The translations under genes and the position numbers were made by a program. Below the pieces are notes generated by a model, which was not told the DNA's origin, did not search any database, and worked only from the letters and a program-made list of their open reading frames with translations. Positions 24,275-33,881 of a stretch of DNA of 58,951 nucleotides are shown piece after piece (positions within the stretch are counted from its first letter, which is position 1; each line of letters begins with the position of its first letter). Source of the stretch: Blattamonas nauphoetae. Lineage: Eukaryota > Preaxostyla > Oxymonadida. The stretch is from contig JARBJD010000404.1 in assembly GCA_033064195.1 (NCBI GenBank), positions 1 to 58,951 of the forward strand, given 5' to 3'.

Positions 24275-24350
24275 TCACGGACTGTATCTCAATGGAGTGG
24301 GAGCTGAAGGTTTGTGAGGAGCGACTGGTAAGGGAGCTCCTCCAGAACTG
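24275..24350 (-). pseudogene. Orphan SPRY-gene 3' end, inverted
   Basis: The minus strand encodes GGAPLPVAPHKPSAPTPLRY-SP followed by TGA, the same tail as the SPRY gene at 17.3 kb. Its upstream neighbour in that orientation is the second SPRY gene running the opposite way, so this tail has no body attached. It marks an inversion or duplication breakpoint at about 24340-24350. Confidence 0.75.
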
Positions 24351-25846
24351 CTTTTCACAGACACATCACACTTCATCCTTCGAAACAACGTCTTCACTCG
24401 GACAGAGAAAGGGACGGATGAGATAGGAAGAACTAAACCAAGCACTGTTCTGTTTTCCGAACCAATCACGAAGGGCATTGTTTCTGTCACTTTCGTTGTG
24501 CTGACTCTGGCAGAGTCAGGTGGTCTGTGTCTTTTCTCTCATCCTCTTCTCCAGAGAAAAAAGGATTCATCAACTTCGGTCTTATCGAGTCGTCTGCTGC
24601 TGTTCCTCGACTCGGACGTGTATTGGGGAAGAATATAAAGCGTGTGCTGTTCCTTTCCATGATCTGATCGTATCTCACACTTCTTTTCAGATTCGGTCAG
24701 TCTCACGACATCAAGTGAAGAATCCAATTATCTCACTCAGATCAAACTAGACGAAGAGTGTAATGGTCATCTCTCGAAGAAAGCTCGCGTTGTGATGGAA
24801 GTGAACATGGACTCGACGCCACGCACCGTCCAGTTCTTCGTGAACGGAAAGGTGCAGAAATGTTATGTGAGTGGGATTCCAGAAACAGTGAGAATTGGAG
24901 TTTGTCATCTCTGCTTTTCATTGGTCATTCGTTCAGTTCTCTGCTGATGTGATGGGAACCTCCCTCCAAATCACAAGCATCATCCACTGCACTCGGCCAA
25001 CTTGTCTGGCAGACAAGATGAAAGAGCTCAAGTGGACTGATACCGAAGAGTTGTACAACGAAAGAACTACAAAACAATACAAACCGATTCGGAGAGAAGC
25101 AGAAGGATCGATGCCAGCTCTCCTCACACGAAATCCGGAACACTTCAAGATTGAGGGAAATGTGATCACTCGCACGGCTACCGACTGCCATGGACCCGAC
25201 TTCCCCTTCGGCACAGTGATGTTGGATGGAGTGGTGGAGAACTCGCTCAAGTCAGTCGCCATCACCATCCTCGCCCTCCCTCAAACTGAAAGTTTGCTGC
25301 TCTTTTTTGTGATTCACGTCAGGTTCACGTGGTGTGGTCATGTTTGGAGGCATTCCGGTTGAGAAAAAGCACATTCCCAAAAGCCCGAAAGGACTCGGAA
25401 TAACGAAACACTGTCTGCATATGTTTCCATCGACGATCTCTCGACTTATCTTCTCTTGTGCCTTTGTCTCCTCTTCAGTTACTTTTGGTCTCTGCTCATT
25501 TGATGGAGTTTTGTACGAATCGATATGGGCTCACCGCGACAAGTCCGGATTCTCTCCACTCCAAGTTGGTGACCAAGTGGTATTGGAGGTGGACTACCGA
25601 TCTTTCGAATCAGAGATTAAGTTCACTGTGAATGGGAAGATTGGACAGAACGAGATTTCAAGGTCAAGACTTCACCTATCTCTCGGAGTCTGCTCGTTCT
25701 GATTCTCGTCAACATCATTGTTTTACTGTCTTCTCTTTCAGTTCTCTCTCGCTGGACCAGGAACTTCGATCCGAATTGATTCCGTCACAGAATCAACCGA
25801 CAGTGATCAACATTCTTCGTCTTGCGGTTCATGTCGAATTCTCTAA
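24336..25846 (+). CDS. SPRY-like protein, 5'-truncated, seven exons
   Basis: The frame is open from about 24336 without a start codon, so the 5' end is missing. GT-AG introns are 24520-24554, 24642-24690, 24900-24936, 25292-25322, 25413-25478 and 25688-25741. Two SPRY-like domains follow. Domain 1 has EPITKGIVSVTFVVL, FGLIESSA, VVMEVNMDSTPRTVQFFVNG and VRIG. Domain 2 has SLKSVAITILALPQTE, VGDQVVLEVDYRSFESEIKF and SLG. Intron phases match the other SPRY gene: phase 1, phase 1 and phase 0 within each domain. The first stop after domain 2 is TAA at 25844-25846; if TAA is sense, the frame runs on towards the ABC pseudogene. It is probably a rearranged, partial gene. Confidence 0.75.
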
Positions 25847-25979
25847 CCGATCCGATGTTCAGAAATGGGAGAGCATCCAAAATTCTGTTAATTTTTTTTG
25901 CATTTCAAAACTACGACTTATTCGAGAAATGGACATCAAGAAGATCAATTCGAACCGCTCAAACAAGCTATTTCAAGAG

Positions 25980-27170
25980 TTTCTGACGACAGAGATTGAG
26001 TCACCGAGATTCTTCTGTCCCACGTCATGCGTTGTCCATCCTCGTTCTTTGACACCACTCCGATGGGTCGAATTGTGAACAGATTCACAGGTGACTTGTC
26101 ACAGACAGACCAAACCCTGTTGAGCCTGCTTTTTCAAATCATGACGCTCGCAATTGGAGTGGTCGGACAGATTGTGATTGTCGGTGTGTCAACTCCGATC
26201 TTCCATGCAATCGGCCTGCTTGCCCTCGTTGTGTATTTCGTCCTCTGCATTCTCTACAACCGAGCTGCTCGCAACCTTCAACGGCTCGATTCCATCGCTC
26301 GCTCGCCTGTCCTGTCGCTCTACTCCGAAATGGTGAACGGAGCTGGTTTGTCGACGATCCGAGCGTTCCATCTGGAAGACGTGTCGAGAGACAAATACTG
26401 CAACACACTCGACAAGTGGTCTGTTCTCACCCTCCTCTTCCTCGAAGGTCGGGCATGGTCTGCTGTGTACATCGGGATCATCTCGTCTTTGCTCATGGCT
26501 GGAGTGGTGATTCTGGGCTGGATCTCGATGAGTCCACCCGTCCTGTCTGTTGCTATCAATTCGGCGATGACTTTCGGCTTCTTGGGGACCTTCCTTGTGA
26601 TGCAGCTTGTCGAAGTTGAAGCCAAAATGAAGAGTTACGAGTGAGTCAACTTTTATTCCACAACACTCCCACAGGAAGCGACCCACTTCTCCATCGTCCC
26701 GCCTCCCGACTGGCCCTCGCAGGGTGAAGTTGTGTTTTCTGATGTTTCCTTCCGATCCCGCAGTGGTCTTCCGTTTGAATTGAAGAACGTCGACTTTCGG
26801 ATTCAGGGCGGAGAGAAGATTGGTGTCTGTGGTCGAACTGGAGCCGAAAATGATAGACATTGAGACTGGATTCCCTGTTGATGCTGACCCCAACGAAGAA
26901 CCAAATAAGGGGAAGGTGTTGATAGATGGAATTGACATCTCAGAAGTCGAGCGAGGACGCGTCCGCTCGTCCATCGCAATCATCCCGAAAGACCCAACCC
27001 TCTTCACAGGAACAGTGCGATACAACTTTTCGGTTGGACAGAGGCAGCTGCGAGTGTGGATGTGGAGACAGACGGAAAGATCCAGAGAACGATTCGGGAG
27101 CACATTGGAATCTGGAACTTGATCAAGCGAACTATGGGTTGGATCTTTGACGTGTCTCTTGATATCGCTT
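25980..27170 (+). pseudogene. ABCC-type ABC transporter, C-terminal half, decayed
   Basis: The second membrane domain is recognisable from about 26015 (LLSHVMRCPSSFFDTTPMGR, IVNRFTGDLSQTDQTL) to 26640 with several hydrophobic spans. NBD2 follows in another frame at 26690-26850 (FSDVSFRSRSGLPFELKNVD, IQGGEKIGVCGRTGA), but the Walker A lysine segment is lost after GRTGAE. A further piece at 26910-27035 holds the Q-loop region (VLIDGIDISEVERG, SSIAIIPKDPTLFTGTVRYN). The signature SVGQRQL then follows almost at once, and the Walker B region is missing. The last piece (ASVDVETDGKIQRTIREHIG) is the segment after Walker B. Multiple deletions and frame changes make a working transporter impossible. 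The first half of the protein is absent. Confidence 0.88.
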
Positions 27171-27193
27171 GATTCCTGATGATATCGACTCCA

Positions 27194-29822
27194 ATGTCAA
27201 TATTGTTGTTGCTCTGCACCTTCCTCCATTGTGTTGATGAACACTACCAAGATTTTGATGCTGTCTATGAGAAGAAACTTGTCGATAACAATTTGGGCTC
27301 AAATTCGGAGTCTATGCATCTGTCGTTTGATTCTGGATTGTATTTGACGAATGGAATTGAGATTGTCTCGAAATCAGTGGAACTACATGGAAACAAGACA
27401 TGGCTGACACACATCGCAAATGAGCGAAACGAACGAAATGACAATGCTGACGAAAGCACCATTCGACCGACCACAAAGCTGAACCATCCTGAACGATGGA
27501 TGATGGAGGTGCGGAATAGTTCGCTGACGATGCGATCATTTGGACTGGACGCGGGAATGGCTGGAACAACAATCTGTTTGGTTGTTGGGTCGTCAGTTGA
27601 AGTTATTGATAGCGACATCTTGTCAAACATGGAATATTCGGGATTTGTGCTCGCGGACTCTGTTGGAAGCGGATCGAGCCGGATTGTGATCGTTAGGAGC
27701 AGTCACAAATCATCGACTCTGAATGTGGTTCTTCCACTTGTTGGTCGAGGATAAGGACAACTAAACAAGAACAATGAAGAATGGAAGGGAAGTGAGGAGG
27801 GATTTGGTGATGGATGTGTTGACAGGGAAGAGATTATTGGAGTTGAACTTTTGTTCGATTCGACGCACTTTGCAGTTGGAACTGGCCCTCTTTTCTCGTT
27901 TGTTGGGAAGTCACTGTGGTCAGGGTCGGAGAATGGGAAGATTGGGATGGTTGGAGAGATTTCGACCAAGTTGAAAGCGAGCAATATTTTGAAAGTGACG
28001 AGCAGTTTTGTATCTAGAGAAACTTTTGGAGTTGGAAATGGGAGTGGTTTGGGAGCAGGATTTCAGGGAGCACGAACTCTCAATCCAGAACTCTGTCTTT
28101 TCATCTCTCACTCCTTCGACAGCATTGAACGAAGCCGAATCCTCAGATTTGTGTGGATGGGAGACGAGTCTCATCGACATTGACGGCACACCAACATCGC
28201 TCTCTGACTCAAATCTCCGTCACATCCATCAAGGAGCCATCTCCATCTCCAACGCCCCTCTCACCCTCACCGCCTGCACTTTCAGCTCGAATTCTCCTTC
28301 CAACTTGGAGTGGCCTTCTCTCCGCCGAAATGTGAAGTGCTCGAATGGAACTGTGTCGATCGCAGGAATCGGAGGAGGCGATGGAGTGTCACTGCCTCAC
28401 CATTGGATCTGGACTGATGAATGCACAGTCACGAAAGATACCGACAACGTGGAAGCACCTCTTTTCGTCCCGACTCTTGTTGCGAATGAATCCACGAGCA
28501 CGTTGGACAGGAAACTGAAGGAATATTCAGTGAAGGTTGTTGGAACGACGATGGTTCCGTGTGGACTCAAGTTGGAAGTGTTTGAAGCTCCAATCGAATC
28601 CAAATCGAACACAGCAGGCGACCCATTCGAGTTCGACATCTCGTCACTCCATCCAACCAAATGGACAGAAACTGAACTGTCATTCGTCATCCCCCAATCC
28701 TCTCTGAGTGAAATGGATAAGAAATCAGACATTCGCTGCCGACTCTTGTTTGGTGATGACCTGACCACAGACTCGTTCTCGTTGACTGGCTCATCGAAAG
28801 GAAACATGTCGCAAAGCGGAGTGGTCACCTCGATTGTGGTTCCGATTGTTGTTGTGATCATCGTCGCTCTGCTCCTCGTCATCATCGTGATTGTTCTCTG
28901 TCGCCGCCGAAAGACAAAGAAAGAAGCATCACAAACAAGCCAAGAATTGGACACCACCGATGCCATTGATGTGATGAAGGAAGAAGGGGATGCACCAGAC
29001 GACACCATCAAACCGATCTTCGGGACGTCTGGACAACTTCACAATCACTCGCTTCTGATGGTGAGCAACGATAAAGAACAAGACCAAACAGCACAAGCCC
29101 AGAATCCCACTGCCTTTCTTCCTGTTCAATATGTGTCCGCGATCGGATGTGATGGGGAGAACAGTGTGATCTCAGTCGATCCACGAAACACGCTGTATCA
29201 TCGTCTTCACGTCGAGAAGAAGAAGGATCTGGCGAAGAGGACAGTGGCGTTGCAGATTGTGAAGGGACTGGAGCGAATGGTGAAAGAACGCCCGTCGAGC
29301 GAGATCTTCTCGAAGCTGTCTCCACACTGGATCATCATGGACTACACCGACAATGTGTTCCTGCGAGTGGAGAGCCAAGTGCAACAACAATCGCAAGGAG
29401 GTGAGATGAAAGGGAGGGAGACTCGAAGCAACGAAGATCGTCGATGGAATGCGCCTGAACAGGAGACGAAGGAGGGTGAGAACGAGACAGGGAAGGAGGA
29501 AGGAGGAATCGACGAAATGAAGGCGTCGGTTTTTCGGCTCGGCCTGGTCTTGTGGGAGATTGAGACTGAGCTTGTGCCCTTCGGGGAGTTGGATGCAGTG
29601 AATGCGTCTCGGCAGATGAAGGCGGGCGTGTTGCCTCTGATCCACAACTGGGAGGACGAATCGTTTGCGGATCTTGTTCGCGAATGCCTCTCTCTGTCAC
29701 CCGACGATCGCCCCACATTGATCGATGTGAAATCGCGTCTGAGCGTTCTGAGCCCCCAACCACAGATTCCTGTTCAGCCCGTTCCGAACGAGCCTAATGT
29801 CGTTTCTGGCGTCACTGGGTGA
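27194..29822 (+). CDS. Secreted beta-helix-like protein with TM span and pseudokinase domain
   Basis: The start is at 27194 (MSILLLLCTFLHCV, a signal peptide; an ATG 15 bp upstream is also possible). The ectodomain carries repeat-like Ser/Asn-rich strands typical of right-handed beta-helix proteins (DSTHFAVGTGPLFSF, LTLTACTFSSNSPSN). One membrane span at about 28822-28905 (TSIVVPIVVVIIVALLLVII) is followed by a Cys-Arg-Arg-Arg stop-transfer. The cytosolic part resembles a kinase C-lobe: LSPHWIIMDYTDNVFLRV sits where the catalytic loop should be (no HRD), RWNAPEQ is the APE equivalent, and FRLGLVLWEIET plus LSPDDRPTL are helix F and helix H-I motifs. There is no N-lobe, glycine loop or DFG, so it is probably a pseudokinase. 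An in-frame TAA lies at 27752-27754 and one frame change at about 28075-28090. It ends in TGA. Confidence 0.75.
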
Positions 29823-29928
29823 TTCCTCGCAACTCTTCACGAAACCACCACTTTCAACCTATCATTCTGATGTATTCAGTATGTCATTCCATCCTCATGT
29901 CTTGCGACGAGTTGGATTTTACATCATA

Positions 29929-30273
29929 GTCCCTCCACAAAACCGGCTAAAATATACAAAACCGGTTTTATTCATTATAAGGTCATTTTTCACAATATAA
30001 TGCAAGAATTGTACTTTAATAACTCTTAGAAACATGGTAACAGTAGTTTGATAAGAGAGAATATCATCAAAATCGCAAAAAAAACATGAGAAAGTGTCCA
30101 AATAATGGGGAAAATGCCTTCTTTTTGTCACTTCTTGGTTTTTGAAAAATCACTAGTTCTTCTTGAAATGGTGTATTACGTAACGTGTTAAGAGATTATG
30201 GCGAAATTGTGGATGAAACGTCTGATTTTGATTTTAGCCGGTTTAATAAAAAAAACCGGTTTTGTGGAGGGTC
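29929..30273. mobile_element. TA-flanked MITE (345 bp)
   Basis: Inverted ends GTCCCTCCACAAAACCGG and CCGGTTTTGTGGAGGGTC are flanked by TA on both sides (29927-29928 and 30274-30275). Inner repeats of aaccgg and ggctaaaat extend the symmetry. It has no coding capacity and is AT-rich inside. TA duplication suggests mobilisation by a Tc1/mariner- or pogo-type transposase. It sits about 100 bp after the pseudokinase gene's stop. Confidence 0.75.
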
Positions 30274-30482
30274 TATCACATCACTCTCAACACAAATGGC
30301 ATTTCTTTGGACGCCTTTCCACATCACTCATTCGTTTGTAAACAATAGACACACTTCCCGCGACTTGCAACACCCACCGCCTCATCAGTTCTTTATTTTC
30401 AGGTCGCAATTCTCAAAAATGATTCTTTTCACAGAACCATCGAATCCGTCCTGTGTTCAACCCGATTGACACGAGCCAGCTC

Positions 30483-31594
30483 AAACACACACAGCCAACA
30501 TGGGACTTGGTATTTCGGTGATTCCCTCTCTCTTCATGAATCTGAGTTGAACAACTCATCGACGAGCTCATCGCCGTCGTTCATGAACTCCTCTATGTCT
30601 CTTGAGACTCAATCATTCTTCAATAAAATCAAAACAGTCATGTCCAGGGTTTATAGTTGTCTGACACTTTACACGAGAACGTGAGGTTAAAAGACCTCAC
30701 CTCCCCATTTTGGAGGTGAGGTCTCCTGGTGTCCAAATTAGGACACTCAAATGTGAAAAAAGTGAGATCATCGACCACATCACGACTCTCCGACACCATT
30801 TCCCACCTTAAATTTCCTTCAATTTCACCGGACACAGTTGAATTTCTCTTTTTTTCGCAAAAAACACAGAAATTGTCACTTGATCCAGATGACATAAAAG
30901 TTGGTGGGTTGGATCAATTCTCAGTTTTTCCATCGAGTGATCCAACGAGACTTTCAATTTGATTTTAGATGTGAAATGAGCTTCTCGAATCCATTTAATG
31001 AAAAAAAAGAGGAAATTTCTCCTTGATAGAGCTTATTGAGATAATCGAAGCGAAAAACAGCACCTCATTTTTTTCCACTATCCATCTCATATTTAGAAAT
31101 TTTGTTCAATCTATAATCAATTTTTCATGAAATGAGAATCCTCGTGAAAATTAAACCAAAAACATAAATTAGAATAGAGGTGAGGTCTTTTGAGGGTGAG
31201 TCAGGTGAGGACCCGATCCAAACCCTGGTCATGTCTTTCGTTCCTGACTCAACTATCCATCAATATTTACCCTCCTTCATCTTTCTTCCTTTTCAATGTT
31301 CTTTCGTCTTTCTAGTTTTTCGATTTTCTGGTTTCGTTCGGTTCGATTCTATTTTCACTTCCTGTCACTCAGTCATCACTCACTTGGTCTTATTGACTGA
31401 GATGAGTGATTCATCTTCTGTTTTCCATTCTTTGTCTCCAGAATCACTTCAGAACACACTCAACAGGATGCTTCTGGCTTTTTTCACTTCATCAAATCGA
31501 ATTACCTTTCCAAGTGCCACTTTTCTGAAACCTTGGTTCAATCGGACCAAATATTGGACCAGTGAACGTCCAGATAATTTTTGTGGGCACTGTA
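30483..31594 (+). mobile_element. Inverted 3' half-copy of the Tc1 element
   Basis: This segment, minus the inserted hAT MITE, is the reverse complement of 31729-32224 over about 495 bp. It begins within the transposase 3' region (aaacacacacagccaacatg) and ends at a Tc1-type terminus CAGATAATTTTTGTGGGCAC-TG followed by TA (31571-31594). It therefore represents the tail half of the neighbouring Tc1 element, in opposite orientation, with its own intact end. Confidence 0.8.
30645..31227. mobile_element. hAT MITE M1 (583 bp) with 8-bp target duplication
   Basis: Ends CAGGGTTT...AAACCCTG are flanked by the perfect 8-bp direct repeat GTCATGTC (30637-30644 and 31228-31235). The other arm of the surrounding palindrome carries this site once and uninterrupted (about 32065-32072, reverse complement), an internal empty-site control. 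Subterminal aaaagacctcacct repeats occur at both ends in inverted orientation. It is non-coding. Confidence 0.93.
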
Positions 31595-31728
31595 TCAAAA
31601 GAATCATTCTTGAGGACAGATTCCTTGAAATGACTCTCTGATTCAGAGACAGAGATTGGCAGAGAAAGGGTCCGATCTCTTCTCTGTGTTCTCTCTCTCC
31701 AAGAAACTGGTTCGCCATCACTTCCCGC

Positions 31729-32820
31729 ACGTTCACGGGTCCAATATTTGGTCCGATTGAACCAAGGTTTCAGAAAAGTGGCACTTGGAAAGGTAATTCG
31801 ATTTGATGAAGTGAAAAAAGCCAGAAGCATCCTGTTGAGTGTGTTCTGAAGTGATTCTGGAGACAAAGAATGGAAAACAGAAGATGAATCACTCATCTCA
31901 GTCAATAAGACCAAGTGAGTGATGACTGAGTGACAGGAAGTGAAAATAGAATCGAACCGAACGAAACCAGAAAATCGAAAAACTAGAAAGACGAAAGAAC
32001 ATTGAAAAGGAAGAAAGATGAAGGAGGGTAAATATTGATGGATAGTTGAGTCAGGAACGAAAGACATGACTGTTTTGATTTTATTGAAGAATGATTGAGT
32101 CTCAAGAGACATAGAGGAGTTCATGAACGACGGCGATGAGCTCGTCGATGAGTTGTTCAACTCAGATTCATGAAGAGAGAGGGAATCACCGAAATACCAA
32201 GTCCCATGTTGGCTGTGTGTGTTTTGGATCGTTGTCTAATCCCAGTATCCTTTCCTTCTTTCCCACTTCCAATAGGTCCTTTTCCAGGTGTTCCTCCAAT
32301 ATTTTGATGAGACTGGCGGAATTTAGAGTCTTTTCTTGGATCGGATGGATGGATCCAACTCCATTCCATCCGATCGAAGCCCAGATCATGATCTTGGGAG
32401 GGTGTGCCTTCTTTTCCCTTCCATATCCAGGCCCATTCACTTCAACCTTATTCAACCAAACTTAATCTCGCCCATCCGATACAAACGCGCAAACCTTACT
32501 CTCATCCGTCCATAACACCTCCATCCATCTTTCTACCGTCCAATCTTTCACTTTCAACGCAAAATCAAGTCTGTCTCTTTTATGTTTTTCGGTCAACATC
32601 ACACATTTCCGTCGCACTCTCTGCCTCAGTCCCGCTTCGGCTGCTCTTGTTCGTATAGTCCCTTCACTCAACTCCAATCCACGTTTCAACATCTCATTTT
32701 GGATCGCTGGAATGTGGAGATACCTGTTGGCTTGAATAAGGGAGACGAGCATCACTCTCCGCCTCTCCTTCATTCATTATTGTCTCTCTTTTGTGCCGCA
32801 GATAATTTTTGCGGGCACTG
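31729..32820 (-). mobile_element. Tc1/mariner element with transposase (5' end present, 3' end lost)
   Basis: The 5' terminus is CAGTGCCCGCAAAAATTATC-TG read from 32820, next to TA. The transposase starts at 32773 (MKERRRVMLVSLIQANRYLH). It has an N-terminal HTH (LSEGTIRTRAAEAGLRQ), the first catalytic Asp in LWTDESKVCAFVSDGRD, then an in-frame TAA (32464-32462), then VWLNKVEVNGPG, KIMIWASIGWNG and the second catalytic Asp in LGLDNDPKHTQPTWDL, ending at TGA near 32186. Downstream sequence (EQLIDELIAVVHEL) corresponds to the usual C-terminus in another frame; the third acidic residue region is deleted. The 3' terminal repeat is missing at 31729, where the inverted half-copy abuts through a 159-bp spacer. 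Confidence 0.85.
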
Positions 32821-32822
32821 TA

Positions 32823-33244
32823 AGTGGCAACCATTCAAACAACTCCGATCCAGCATTACTCTGACATGAAACCATGATTCGACTGGATATTGTTCGTCAC
32901 CTCCTCATCCCGTCCGATTGACCTCTGAAACGGTTTAAATCAATCAATAGTCGTTTCAGATTTATCTATTCATCTTTTCACATCCAATGTGATCAAACCC
33001 GTTATGCTGTCCTGAAAGAGAACTCGTTCGACCCAATCGGCGAAAAAGCCTCTGAGACGCACGCACTTTCAGACATTGTCACCACCTCGCAGTGTAACCC
33101 ATCAATTTCTCCGGCTCTCCCCATCTCATATAAATCAAATCCTCCCCGAACTACACAATACGGAAGGATACTGGTCCCGTTGAGGCAGATGCAGGCTTCT
33201 AGTGTGATCCTTCTTTCCGATCAATCAATTCCATGGTGTTGATT
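32823..33244. other. No gene seen
   Basis: There is no frame of note. A short dyad (ctctgaaacggtttaaatca ... gtcgtttcag) lies near 32925-32960. I see nothing else. Confidence 0.4.
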
Positions 33245-33252
33245 CTGCCCTC

Positions 33253-33873
33253 CAGGGTAATTTTTAAGGCTTTTTTTTGGTGTTTTTACACTGTTTTTTG
33301 AGGACTTTACACCTACACTTGATTTACACGGTGTTTTTTTATCGGTGGACCCACAGTAGAATTACGCAGTCAAAACACAGGATCAATCCAGTACACTCAT
33401 CTATCGAAGTGTTACAAAGTCGATTTCATCAAAGAGCATAAGAATCCGTCACAGATGTCTGGATATTAGTCAATTATTGCCGCATTGGTGTCGTCCATCC
33501 CTTTGATCACACCCAGAACAGCCCATCAGATTCTCATGAATCAGAAAGTTCAGTCCCTCGGAAAGAAATGTTTCGTTTCAATGACTAACTTTTCGTTTTT
33601 ATCATTATAGTTGCATTATTCTCGTGTTTTCACTTTGGAACAAAGGGAAAACACAGCTTCTAGAATCAAATCTCATTTTCACTTGGTATGAACTTTTTCT
33701 GATCATTTCACATGTTTTTCTGTTCAAACAGTGTTTTAGTCAGTGTAATCTAACAATTTGGGGAAACAAACTGATATTGAATGAAAAAATCAACAAAAGT
33801 GATTTACACTCAAGTACACCAATTCTGAGGAGTTTACACCAGTACACAATTACACTGTGTATAAATTACCCTG
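33253..33873. mobile_element. hAT MITE M2 (621 bp) with 8-bp target duplication
   Basis: Ends CAGGGTAATTTTTAAGG and TATAAATTACCCTG are flanked by the perfect 8-bp repeat CTGCCCTC (33245-33252 and 33874-33881). Internally it is AT-rich, with tttacac motifs near both ends (tttacacctacacttg on the left, gtttacaccagtacac on the right). It is non-coding and non-autonomous. Confidence 0.92.
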
Positions 33874-33881
33874 CTGCCCTC

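Noticed and set aside
25844-25846. TAA after the second SPRY gene as evidence against code reassignment
   Set aside because: This gene is truncated and rearranged, and its natural end is unknown, so the codon is uninformative either way.
26189-27103. 304-residue minus-strand open frame
   Set aside because: It is the antisense of the ABCC pseudogene, whose plus-strand motifs are unmistakable.
28397-29763. Several 100-200-residue minus-strand frames
   Set aside because: Antisense shadows of the pseudokinase gene.
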